The notes beneath the pieces are model-generated. The model did no database searches. It was not told the origin of the DNA and was given only the letters and a program-made list of their open reading frames with translations. Positions 8,181 to 17,053 of a stretch of 64,000 nt of DNA are shown piece after piece. Source of the DNA: Stenotrophomonas sp. UBA2629 (GTDB lineage Bacteria > Pseudomonadota > Gammaproteobacteria > Xanthomonadales > Xanthomonadaceae); contig DEOB01000012.1 in NCBI GenBank assembly GCA_002359895.1, forward strand, positions 1-64,000, read 5' to 3'. Position 1 is the stretch's first letter, and each line of letters starts with the position of its first letter. The position numbers and the translations under genes are program-made.

Positions 8181-11100
8181 TTACCAACCAAAGCCAGCGC
8201 CGACACCCACCGCGCTGTCATCACTGCTGAATGCACCACCGACCGTGACCGTGGCGCGGTCACTCAGGGCACGCTGATAGCCCACCGACAAGGCGGATTC
8301 ACCGCCCTGGAAGCCCACGCCCACACCTACCCGGTTCTGCGTGCGCACACCGGCGGCACTGGTGGCCATGTTCAACATGGCCGCCCCCATTGCCCCCTGA
8401 CGGTCCAGACGGCGGTCAACCTTGCGCAGCCGTGCAGCCATGTCACCGCGCAGCACGTCGAAGCGGTCGTTCAACCCGTTGAACTTGCCATCGGTGTACG
8501 TGTTGGCCGCGGAAATCCCACTGTCCAGTTGGGCTTTGTTGACGGCATCGGTTGCCTGCGTGCCGGCAGCCACGTGGGTGATCTGCCGCTCATTTCCAGC
8601 ACGGCCCAACGACACCGTGTTTGCACGGTCAGCCACCGCGCCTTGCCCCAGCGCCACCGCGCCGGCTGCGGTCACGCTGGCACCCTGGCCCACCGCGGTA
8701 CCTCCCGCAGCACCGACCGTGGCACTCTCACCGATGGCCACGGCGTTTTTCGCCGTTTCCAGAATCGACGAGTTGGCACCCACCGCGGTACTGCCGTCGG
8801 CATTCACTTTGGCGTTGCCGCCGATGGCGGTGTCATTCACACCCAGTGCCACCGCATCATGGCCAATGCCAGTGCCCGCCGTATCCGGCGCGGTCGCACG
8901 GTTACCCAACACCACGCCACCGTCCTTGTTGCCTCCGGTACCGTTGCCATTGCCATTGCCGTTCTTGGCCATGTAGGCATTGAATGAGCTGACCTGGCCA
9001 TCCAGTGCACGCAGCGCATCACCTACGTTGTTGAAGCTGGTGCCCTGGACGACATACGTCGGGGCGACAAACAGGCCCTGCATGCCCAACGCTGCACCGC
9101 CCCCCAACATCGAGGCCATTGAGTTCAGCGACGCATACAGCTGACCGCCATTGACCGCTTGCATGCTGCCCGTTGCCACACTACCGGCAGCCACGTTATC
9201 GACGGTGGTTCCATCGGGCCCGGCCAGTTTCAAACTCGCCCGACTGCTGTCGTCATATGCCACGGCATTGGCGGCCACCCCTTCCACGCTGCCAATCCGG
9301 CTGTCGATATCGTCGACGCGGGTTTCCACTGCGCCAACGCGTTGGTTGGTTTCGTTCAACTGGGCGCCATTGACGGCATCGGTACTGTCATCGGCAACGC
9401 GTCCGGTCGCCACGTGGGTAATCTGCCGCTCGGCACCGGCGGCACCCACCGATACGGTATTGGCGCGATCTGCCAGCGAGCCGGCGCCCAACGCAACCGC
9501 ATTCACTGCTGTAGCCCGCGCGTCCTTGCCCAGCGCCATGCTGCGCTCACCCATGGCAAACGCACGGGCACCCAACGCAAGGGTGCCGTTGCTCAACGCC
9601 TGGCTCCTGCTGCCGAGCGCAATGGCATCCGTGGCGCGTATGTCTAGCGCCGCAAAGCCGGTCATGGCGCCATCGCCAATGGCCAAGCTGCCAGCACCCA
9701 GCGCTGAGGCATTACGGCCCACAGCAACGTTGCCGTCCTCGTACGCGGCCGCGCCGGCGCCCACCGCCGTGGTGCCTTCGCCGGCCGCCAGACTCTCAGT
9801 CCCCAGCGCCGTGCTGGCACTACCGGCTGCGGTAGCTATCGCACCCAACGCCAACGATTGGCTGCCCTTTGCAGTGGACCCCACGCCTACCGCCGTGGCG
9901 GCAAAACCCTCGGCGTTGGCACTGGCCCCCAGGGCCGTACCGCCAGTACCTGCGCTGGTGGCCGCAGTGGTTACCGGCACCCCATCGGCACTCAGCAGCG
10001 CATCTCCGTTTTCATCCACCGCAGCACCACCGACGGCGACTGAACCGACCCCCATCGCCTGCGCGTTCTGGCCAAATGCAGCACTGTTGCGTGTGCTGGC
10101 CACAGCATTGAGGCCCACCGCCGTGGCGCCATCGGCCATGGCGCTGGCGCCGTTGCCGAAGGCCGATGCACCGTGCCCGATCGCGCTGGCCGCTTCACCG
10201 GCGGCGGTCGCGCCATCGCCGTCGGCGTAGGCGCCGGCGTCGCTCTGCGTGCTGCCTGCAGCCTGGAAGTACCTGCTGGTGGTTTCTGCAATTGCCGCGG
10301 CTGCGGCCACTTCATCCAACTGGCGCTTGTTCACCGCATCGGTGGCCTCCACACCCGCCGCCACATTGGCGATCTGCCGCTCGGCACCGGCGGCGCCCAC
10401 TGACACCGTGTTCGCACGATCTGCCAGCGAACCCGCGCCCAATGCGACAGCATTTTCAACAACCGCCTGGGCACCCAAGCCCACCGCCGTCGCCCCTTCT
10501 GCCACTGCAGTTGCGCCGTTACCAAACGCCGACGCACCGCGGCCAATGGCATTGGCGGCTTCGCCTGCTGCAACCGCACCATCGCCATCGGCATAGGCGC
10601 CGGCATCGCTTTCTGTACTGCCGGCAGCCTGGAAATGTTTGCCGGTGTTTTCAGCAACCGCCGCAACGACATCCAGCTGCGCTTTGTTCACTGCGTCGGT
10701 GGCCTGTGCACCGGCTGCCACGTTGGCGATCTGCCGCTCGGCACCGGCAGCCCCCACTGACACCGTGTTCGCGCGGTCGGCAAGCGAGCCCGCACCCAGC
10801 GCCACTGCATTTTCACCTACGACCTGCGCCCCCATGCCCATGGCCGTCGCCCCCGCTGCCATTGCGATGGCCCCGTTTCCAAACGCCAAGGCACCGCGGC
10901 CAATGGCATTGGCAGCTTCGCCCGCTGCAACCGCACCATCACCCTCGGCATAGGCGCCGGCATCACTTTCCGTACTGCCGGCAGCCTGGAAATGTTTGCC
11001 GGTGTTTTCAGCAATCGCCGCAACGGCATCCAGCTGTGTCTTGTTCACTGCGTCGGTGGCTTGCGCGCCGGCTGCCACATTGGTGATCTGCCGCTCGGCA

Positions 11101-11855
11101 CCGACGGTGCCCACCGACACGGTGTTCGCGCGATCTGCCAGCGAGCCCGCGCCCAATGCAACGGCATTTTCAACAACTGCCTGGGCCCCCATACCCAATG
11201 CCGTCGCTGCATCGGCCATCGCATTGGCACCATTGCCAAAGGCCGACGCACCGTCGCCAATAGCGTTGGCGGCCTCGCCAGCAGCTGTCGCACCATCACC
11301 GTCTGCATAGGCGCCAGCATCACTCTCCGTGCTACCGGTGGTCTGGAAGTATTTGCTGGTGCTCGCCGCAGCGGCTGCAACTTCATCCAACTGGTTCTTG
11401 TTCACCGCATCAGTGGCTTGTGCACCGGCCGCGACGTTGGTGATCTGGCGCTCACCGCCCACTGTGCCAACGGAAACACTGTTGATTCGATCAGCGAGTG
11501 ATCCCATGCCCAAGGCAATGCTGTTGTCGGCACTGGCAATTGCCGCCGCACCCAGCGCCACTGCATTGGTGCCCGAAGCCTGCGCACTGCCGACCACTGC
11601 ACAAGTCACATAACTAAGCGGAACCGTTCCGGTGCACGAGGTTGTGTCACCTACCGCCAAGGACTGGGCCTGGACCTCAGGAAGTCCCACCGTGCCGCTC
11701 AGGAGGCCCAGCGCGATGGCCAGTGAAGTCAGCTTCGTACTGCCCGTGCGGCGTGCATCACCACCGCCCATGGAAACAGATGAAGAAGCCAGCTCCGACG
11801 CCACCATCACCTGCCCCAGTGCTTTGTTCCACACCTTGCGATATATCCGGTTCAT
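8181..11855 (-). CDS. YadA-like trimeric autotransporter adhesin
   Basis: A complete 1224-residue adhesin. Residues 1-20 form the extended signal peptide region (MNRIYRKVWNKALGQVMVAS), with a hydrophobic core and cleavage near VQAQ64. The passenger is rich in AxALGxxAxA head motifs and SVGxxGxERQITNVAAG neck motifs, each followed by TDAVNKxQLD. Residues around 105-580 hold four copies of a 119-residue module. A DENGDAL insert follows. The C-terminal YadA anchor covers about the last 95 residues (coiled helix, then four beta strands) and ends in Trp, as expected for BAM-dependent outer-membrane insertion. Its first 20 residues match the adhesin at 1-864 almost exactly, so the two are duplicates. 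Role: adhesion or autoaggregation; receptor unknown. Confidence 0.94.
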   Translation of the reverse strand: MNRIYRKVWNKALGQVMVASELASSSVSMGGGDARRTGSTKLTSLAIALGLLSGTVGLPEVQAQSLAVGDTTSCTGTVPLSYVTCAVVGSAQASGTNAVALGAAAIASADNSIALGMGSLADRINSVSVGTVGGERQITNVAAGAQATDAVNKNQLDEVAAAAASTSKYFQTTGSTESDAGAYADGDGATAAGEAANAIGDGASAFGNGANAMADAATALGMGAQAVVENAVALGAGSLADRANTVSVGTVGAERQITNVAAGAQATDAVNKTQLDAVAAIAENTGKHFQAAGSTESDAGAYAEGDGAVAAGEAANAIGRGALAFGNGAIAMAAGATAMGMGAQVVGENAVALGAGSLADRANTVSVGAAGAERQIANVAAGAQATDAVNKAQLDVVAAVAENTGKHFQAAGSTESDAGAYADGDGAVAAGEAANAIGRGASAFGNGATAVAEGATAVGLGAQAVVENAVALGAGSLADRANTVSVGAAGAERQIANVAAGVEATDAVNKRQLDEVAAAAAIAETTSRYFQAAGSTQSDAGAYADGDGATAAGEAASAIGHGASAFGNGASAMADGATAVGLNAVASTRNSAAFGQNAQAMGVGSVAVGGAAVDENGDALLSADGVPVTTAATSAGTGGTALGASANAEGFAATAVGVGSTAKGSQSLALGAIATAAGSASTALGTESLAAGEGTTAVGAGAAAYEDGNVAVGRNASALGAGSLAIGDGAMTGFAALDIRATDAIALGSRSQALSNGTLALGARAFAMGERSMALGKDARATAVNAVALGAGSLADRANTVSVGAAGAERQITHVATGRVADDSTDAVNGAQLNETNQRVGAVETRVDDIDSRIGSVEGVAANAVAYDDSSRASLKLAGPDGTTVDNVAAGSVATGSMQAVNGGQLYASLNSMASMLGGGAALGMQGLFVAPTYVVQGTSFNNVGDALRALDGQVSSFNAYMAKNGNGNGNGTGGNKDGGVVLGNRATAPDTAGTGIGHDAVALGVNDTAIGGNAKVNADGSTAVGANSSILETAKNAVAIGESATVGAAGGTAVGQGASVTAAGAVALGQGAVADRANTVSLGRAGNERQITHVAAGTQATDAVNKAQLDSGISAANTYTDGKFNGLNDRFDVLRGDMAARLRKVDRRLDRQGAMGAAMLNMATSAAGVRTQNRVGVGVGFQGGESALSVGYQRALSDRATVTVGGAFSSDDSAVGVGAGFGW
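10130..11530 (-). repeat. Tandem 357-nt repeats within the adhesin gene
   Basis: The marker G(C/T)CTGGAAGT or GCCTGGAAATG recurs at 10261, 10627, 10984 and 11341, giving spacings of 366, 357 and 357 nt (119 codons). The extra 9 nt is an in-frame three-codon insertion in the AAAIAETT stretch. Each unit encodes one head plus neck module (YFQ/HFQ...VNKxQLD). Such repeats are prone to recombinational length change. Confidence 0.85.
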
Positions 11856-12026
11856 TGCTCACTGCTCCTGAAATGGATGAATTTCATTCGCCAACGAACG
11901 AGGCAAACGGCCGGGTTCTGCACCCGACAGCCTTCTTTTTCGTCTTGCCCCATTCGCGACTGCATCAGCGCAAAAAATCACTGGCGTGTTACCAACGCCG
12001 TAGCCCCACAACACTTGGGCGTCAGC

Positions 12027-12156
12027 CAGGACGGGCGGAGTGTTGGAACGGCATTCAGGAGCCGTCAAACTTTTGAGCAAAGGGCACAGATTTGTGCAGA
12101 CAGCCGTAAATTCACTTATTTGAGAGCAATCGCGGTTTGAATTTCTTTTGAAACAA
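12027..12156 (-). promoter_or_regulatory. Conserved leader/promoter region of the complete adhesin
   Basis: Contains the same two blocks as the leader of the first adhesin: the CAGGACGGnnnGAGTGTT pattern at 12027-12044 and TCTTTTGAAACAA at 12144-12156, roughly 170 and 290 nt upstream of the start. The sequence between them is diverged, which argues for selection on the blocks or a fairly old duplication. Confidence 0.45.
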
Positions 12157-12488
12157 CGCTGTCCATCAGGCATCAGGCACAGCCGGCTGGCTACAACGGT
12201 TCACCCTTTTTTTGGGCAACAAAAACCCGCAGGCGTTGCCCTGCAACTGTTTCAACAGCACGCCCATCCCCACAGAAAATTTCTTCGCCAACCGCAGCGC
12301 AACCCCGCAAAACGTGCCTATTGCGCAGCATCCGCACGCTCCAACCCATGCTTTGCATGCCGAGTGATGCCAGCAATGGAGTGCAACCACTCAAGAGAAC
12401 CCACACCGGCTTGCGCGGGACAACCTTCCAGATGACGAACAGACCCCGGCATCGGCGGATGTATTCGTTACTACGGCCCCGCTCAACC

Positions 12489-12520
12489 AGGTCTATTGGC
12501 ACGCCACCATGCGCACGCCA
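12489..12520 (-). pseudogene. Possible C-terminal relic of a fourth S8 protease
   Basis: On the minus strand this stretch reads VGVRMVACQ followed by TAG, resembling the shared protease ending TGV(T/S/N)(L/V)VARQ-stop. At the nucleotide level about 23 of 29 positions match the 3' end of protease 3 near 6140-6170, and most differences are transitions. Nothing recognisable survives further upstream. Chance similarity in GC-rich DNA remains possible. Confidence 0.3.
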
Positions 12521-12779
12521 ACCATGGGGCCGCACCTCCCGAGCCGAGGTCGTGCGTAAGCGCTCTCGGCGCCGCGAACACAACAAGGAGCGAACAGCAA
12601 AGCGCCCGGTGAAATGACACCTGGCGCCTACGCGCAAACCTGTGTGATCAGGGCAGATACCATCAACTACGGGCTCCACGCCCTGCCGTTGCTGGAACGC
12701 TGGAAGCACCGCAACAAGCGGCGTCAGCCCAACAACTCACGCGCCTGTTCCGCTTGGATTTGGCAGCATCGCAAGGCAC

Positions 12780-12812
12780 AAAAAAACCCGCAGGCGCTGG
12801 CCTGCGGGTTTT
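12780..12812 (-). terminator. Rho-independent terminator of purL
   Basis: Stem ACCCGCAGGC / GCCTGCGGGT with a GCTG loop. The minus-strand transcript ends in a long U-run (from the A7 at 12780-12786). It lies about 46 nt past the purL stop. The opposite strand also has a short U-run, so it may act both ways. Confidence 0.85.
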
Positions 12813-12857
12813 CAATAACGCTCACGATTCAACCGGGAGCTTCTTCTACGCCGTTAC

Positions 12858-15800
12858 TCAACCACACCAGACGCGTGCGTTGCGGAACATCCGCAGCCAC
12901 GGCGAATCTTCGCCCCAGCTCTTCGGTGCCCAGCTCAGGTTGACCGTACGCGGGGTACGCTCGGGGTGCGGCATCAGGATGGTGACGCGGCCATCGGTGG
13001 TGGTCAGCCCGGTGATGCCGTCCGGCGAGCCGTTCGGATTCAGCGGGTACTGCTCGGCCACGCGGCCATCACCGTCGATGTAACGCAACGCGATGCTGGC
13101 AGCGGCCTGATCCACGGCGTTGTCGAACTCCGCGCGTCCCTCACCGTGTGCCACGGCCACCGGCAGGCGTGAGCCGGCCATGCCACGCAGCAGAATCGAC
13201 GGTGACTCCAGCACTTCCAACAAGGCGGTACGCGCCTCGAACTGTTCGCTGCGGTTACGCAGGAACGTCGGCCAGTGTTCGGCACCGGGAATGATGTCCT
13301 TCAGCTGGCTCATCATCTGGCAACCGTTGCACACACCAAGTGCAAAGGTGTCCGGACGTGCGAAGAACGCAGCGAACGCCTCGCGCAGTGCCGGGCGTTC
13401 CAGCACCGAGGTTGCCCAACCGCGACCGGCACCCAGCACGTCGCCGTAGCTGAAGCCACCACACGCGGCCAAACCACGGAAGTCCGACAGCTGCACGCGG
13501 CCTTCGATCAGGTCACTCATGTGCACGTCGTAGGCATCAAAACCGGCGCGCTCGAAGATGTTACCCATCTCGATCTGGCCGTTGACGCCCTGCTCGCGCA
13601 GGATCGCCACCTTCGGCCGTGCGCCACCGGCGATGAACGGTGCGGCGACATCTTCGGTCGGGTCAAAGGCCAGCTTCGGCTTCAAGCCCGGCGCGTTGAA
13701 GGCACGTGCGATGGCACGTTCCTGATCGGCGGCTTCCGGGTTGTCGCGCAGCTTCTGCATGGCGTGGGTCACCGACCACCACGCATCAAACAACTCTTCC
13801 CAGCGCCACTCGGCCAGGCTTTCGCCACCCAACTGCACGCGCACGACCGGTGCGGTGCTCGGGCGCGCGATGCGCTGTGCGCACTCGGTCAATGCATGGC
13901 GCTCGACCAGATCGGCAAATGCCGCGCGGTCTTCCTTGGCAATCTGCACCACCGCGCCCAGTTCTTCGTTGAACAGGCTGCGGAACGGATCATCGCCCCA
14001 CGCATCAAGCACGATATCCAGGCCCAGACGCGAGGCGAAGGACATTTCGCACAACGCGGCAAAGGCACCGCCGTCGCTGCGGTCGTGGTACGCCAGCAAC
14101 AGGCCGGCTTCGCGTGCATCGCGGATCAGCTCGAAGAAACCACGCAGCAGCTGCGGGTCATCCAAGTCCGGCACTTCACCGGCAAACGCCGGCAACGCAC
14201 TGTGGTCGCCCTGCGTCTGCGCCAGAATCGAACCACCCAGACGCTGCTTGCCAGCACCCAGGCCAATCAACCACAACTCGCTTTCGGTATCGCGGTCGAG
14301 CAGCGGGGTGAGCTGCTGGCGCGCATCGGCCACCGGCGCAAATGCGGTGATCACCAGTGACACCGGCGACACGGATTTTTCCGCCTTGCCGTCGGCCTGC
14401 CACTGCGCCTGCATGGACAACGAATCCTTGCCCACCGGGATGCTGATCTCCAGCGTCGGGCACAGTTCCATGCCCACCGCCTTGACCGCGTCGTACAGCA
14501 GCGCGTCTTCGCCGTTGTGACCGCATGCGGCCATCCAGTTGGCCGACAGCTTCACCGTATCCAGCGACAGCACCGGTGCGGCGCACAGGTTGGTGATGGC
14601 TTCACCCACCGCCATGCGTGCCGACGCCGCAGCGTCCAACAGCGCCAGCGGTGTACGTTCGCCCAGCGACATCGCTTCACCGGCGTAGGTATCAAAGCCG
14701 GCCAAGGTGATGGCGACATCGGACATCGGCAACTGCCACGGGCCGATCATCTGCTCGCGTGCGGTCAGGCCGCCCACGCTGCGGTCACCAATGGTGACCA
14801 GGAAACTCTTCGATGCCACGGTCGGGTGTGCAAGCACGCGCAGGCCAGCGTCACGCAGGTCAATGTCTGCGGTATTGAGCTGCGGCCAGCGCGGCGCGGC
14901 CGGATGCACGGTATCGCGGTGCATCTTCGGCGCCTTGCCGAACAGCACATCCATCGGCAGATCAATGGGCGCATCCGCCGGAATGTTGCCCGGCGTGGCG
15001 CCGTAGGCGACCACCAGATGTTCTTCGGTGGTGGCAATGCCGACCGCCGCAAACGGGCAACGCTCGCGTGCGCAGATGGCGCTGAACTCAGCCAGACGTT
15101 CGGCCGGAATGCCCAGCACGTAGCGTTCCTGCGATTCGTTGCACCACAGCTCCAGCGGCGACAGCGACGGATCATCCGTAGGCACCTTGCCCAGGTCGAT
15201 CACGCCACCCACGCCGGAGTCGTGCAGCAGCTCCGGAATGGCGTTGGACAGGCCACCGGCGCCCACGTCGTGGAAGAACTTGATCGGGTTGTCGGTGCCC
15301 ATGGCCACGCAACGGTCGATCACTTCCTGACAGCGGCGTTCCATCTCCGGGTTGTCGCGCTGCACGCTGGCAAAGTCGAGGTCTTCGGCGCTTTCGCCCG
15401 AGGCCACCGACGATGCCGCACCGCCGCCCAGGCCGATCAACATCGCCGGGCCGCCGAGCACGATGACCACGTCACCTTCCTGCAGCAGCAGCTTGTCCAC
15501 CTGCACGCGGTCAATCGCGCCCAAGCCACCGGCCAGCATGATCGGCTTGTCATAGGCGCGGGTGATGTCGCCTTCAGGCAGCTCGAAACTGCGGAAGTAA
15601 CCCAGCAGGTTCGGGCGACCAAATTCGTTGTTGAACGCAGCGCCGCCGAGCGGGCCGTCCAGCATGATGTCCAACGCCGGTGCCATGCGCGGGTTCAGCG
15701 CGCGCGGCGCTTCCCACGGCTGCGGCAGGGTCGGGATGCGCAGGTGCGAGACCGAGAAACCGGTCAGACCGGCCTTGGGCTTGCCGCCGCGGCCAGTGGC

Positions 15801-16739
15801 ACCTTCGTCGCGGATTTCACCGCCGGAACCGGTCGCGGCACCGGGGAACGGCGCAATCGCGGTCGGGTGGTTGTGGGTTTCCACCTTGATCTGGAACGCG
15901 CTGGGCACCACCGCTTCGCTGCGGTACTTGCCCGTGACCGGGTCCGGGCGGTAACGCGCGGCCGGCTCACCTTCAATCACCGCAGCGTTGTCGCTGTACG
16001 CACTGAGCGTGTGCTGCGGCGTTTGCTGGTGGGTGTTTTTGATCATCTTGAACAGCGAGCGGTCCTGCTCCTTGCCGTCGATCGTCCAACTGGCGTTGAA
16101 GATCTTGTGGCGGCAGTGCTCGGAGTTGGCCTGCGCGAACATCATCAGCTCGACATCGGACGGATCACGCCCCAGCTCGCTGTAACGCTGACGCAGGTAG
16201 TCGATCTCGTCATCGGCCAGCGCCAGGCCCAGGCGCTTGTTGGCCGCTTCCAGCTCGCCCAGCGCAACGCGCTCCAGCTGGCCACGCGCCAGGCTGGTGA
16301 ACAGCGCCTGCGCCTGGTCGATATCGTCCAGCAACGACTGCGTCATCGGGTCGTGCAGCAGCTTGGCCACGGCGGCCTGTTGGGCCGGATCAGTCGGCCA
16401 GCCGGCCAGGTCGATGCGGGTACCGCGTTCGACGCGCTGGATCGGCAGGCCGGCACCGCGCACCAGCTCGGTGGCCTTGCTCGACCAGGGCGACAACGTG
16501 CCCAGGCGCGGCACCACATAGCGTGACACCGCACCTTCGGCGCGATCGGCAGCCTGTGGCTGGCCCTGCAGAATGCGGCCCAGCGTGGTCATCTCGACCG
16601 CGCCGGCATCGGCAGTTTGGGTGAAGTAGACGTGCCACGCACCGGTAATACGCAGATCGGCGGCAATGGACTGCAGGCGGGATTCAAGACGTTCGCGGCG
16701 GAACGGCGAAAGGGCAGCTGCGCCCTCGAGGACGATCAT
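12858..16739 (-). CDS. purL: Phosphoribosylformylglycinamidine synthase (FGAM synthase)
   Basis: A 1293-residue large-type PurL, the length expected for gammaproteobacteria. It catalyses the ATP- and glutamine-dependent conversion of FGAR to FGAM, the fourth step of de novo purine synthesis, in the cytosol. An N-terminal PurS-like part leads into two synthetase halves with MFAQANSEHCRHKIF and SFLVTIGDRSVGG. The C-terminal class I glutaminase domain has nucleophile Cys1137 (GVCNGCQMM) and His1258/Glu1260 (MPHPERTPR). The start codon gives MIVLEGAAALSPFRRERL, a normal family N-terminus. It stands alone, with a strong terminator downstream and a 314-nt upstream gap. Confidence 0.98.
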   Translation of the reverse strand: MIVLEGAAALSPFRRERLESRLQSIAADLRITGAWHVYFTQTADAGAVEMTTLGRILQGQPQAADRAEGAVSRYVVPRLGTLSPWSSKATELVRGAGLPIQRVERGTRIDLAGWPTDPAQQAAVAKLLHDPMTQSLLDDIDQAQALFTSLARGQLERVALGELEAANKRLGLALADDEIDYLRQRYSELGRDPSDVELMMFAQANSEHCRHKIFNASWTIDGKEQDRSLFKMIKNTHQQTPQHTLSAYSDNAAVIEGEPAARYRPDPVTGKYRSEAVVPSAFQIKVETHNHPTAIAPFPGAATGSGGEIRDEGATGRGGKPKAGLTGFSVSHLRIPTLPQPWEAPRALNPRMAPALDIMLDGPLGGAAFNNEFGRPNLLGYFRSFELPEGDITRAYDKPIMLAGGLGAIDRVQVDKLLLQEGDVVIVLGGPAMLIGLGGGAASSVASGESAEDLDFASVQRDNPEMERRCQEVIDRCVAMGTDNPIKFFHDVGAGGLSNAIPELLHDSGVGGVIDLGKVPTDDPSLSPLELWCNESQERYVLGIPAERLAEFSAICARERCPFAAVGIATTEEHLVVAYGATPGNIPADAPIDLPMDVLFGKAPKMHRDTVHPAAPRWPQLNTADIDLRDAGLRVLAHPTVASKSFLVTIGDRSVGGLTAREQMIGPWQLPMSDVAITLAGFDTYAGEAMSLGERTPLALLDAAASARMAVGEAITNLCAAPVLSLDTVKLSANWMAACGHNGEDALLYDAVKAVGMELCPTLEISIPVGKDSLSMQAQWQADGKAEKSVSPVSLVITAFAPVADARQQLTPLLDRDTESELWLIGLGAGKQRLGGSILAQTQGDHSALPAFAGEVPDLDDPQLLRGFFELIRDAREAGLLLAYHDRSDGGAFAALCEMSFASRLGLDIVLDAWGDDPFRSLFNEELGAVVQIAKEDRAAFADLVERHALTECAQRIARPSTAPVVRVQLGGESLAEWRWEELFDAWWSVTHAMQKLRDNPEAADQERAIARAFNAPGLKPKLAFDPTEDVAAPFIAGGARPKVAILREQGVNGQIEMGNIFERAGFDAYDVHMSDLIEGRVQLSDFRGLAACGGFSYGDVLGAGRGWATSVLERPALREAFAAFFARPDTFALGVCNGCQMMSQLKDIIPGAEHWPTFLRNRSEQFEARTALLEVLESPSILLRGMAGSRLPVAVAHGEGRAEFDNAVDQAAASIALRYIDGDGRVAEQYPLNPNGSPDGITGLTTTDGRVTILMPHPERTPRTVNLSWAPKSWGEDSPWLRMFRNARVWCG

Positions 16740-17053
16740 GTCCGGGAGACCATGGTGGGAATCGGGCCCCGCATTCTACCGGAGTCCGTCGCCGGGGCCC
16801 GGTTTCCTGCCAAACCGGCCATCACCCGCGCAAGCCAGCCACGGCAGGCTGTATCTGCAGACCACATAAAAAGCGGCATTACATTCTGCCGCCGCTATCT
16901 TCAGCCGCGCCGGCCACATAGCGCCGGCCCGCCAGCCAGCACCCTGCCAGCCGCCGGAGTCTCCCCCAAAACCTTGGCCTATGGGCACGCGCACACCGCC
17001 TGCCCGCCGAAGGCGTGCCTGTACGGCCCGCCATCCATCCGGAGATCGACACC
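16740..17053. other. Divergent intergenic region purL / chiA
   Basis: 314 nt that must hold the promoters of purL (leftward) and the chitinase gene (rightward). No gene is visible and I cannot pick a reliable promoter. A PurR-like operator was not recognised. Confidence 0.5.

Larger units (their letters stand above)
11856..12857. other. 1-kb region without an intact gene between adhesin and purL
   Basis: No credible intact gene. The open frames here have no family resemblance and overlap each other. The region contains the adhesin leader (conserved blocks at 12027-12044 and 12144-12156), a possible S8 protease relic at 12489-12520 and the purL terminator (12780-12812). The rest shows nothing I can name. 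Confidence 0.6.

Noticed and set aside
10130..11530. Regularly spaced repeats considered as a CRISPR array
   Set aside because: Units are 357 nt long, coding and in frame within an adhesin gene, with no short repeats and unique spacers.
12215..12245. GGGCAAC/GTTGCCC hairpin containing ACCCGCAGGC, considered as a terminator
   Set aside because: Weak stem, large loop, no gene ending nearby; it shares the ACCCGCAGGC string with the purL terminator but does not form the same structure.
12191..12709. 172-codon minus-strand open frame in the purL upstream gap
   Set aside because: Composition is random-like, no ribosome-binding site or motif, and the possible protease relic inside it is in another frame.
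14517..16526. 669-codon open frame antisense to purL
   Set aside because: Same shadow composition; purL is complete on the other strand.
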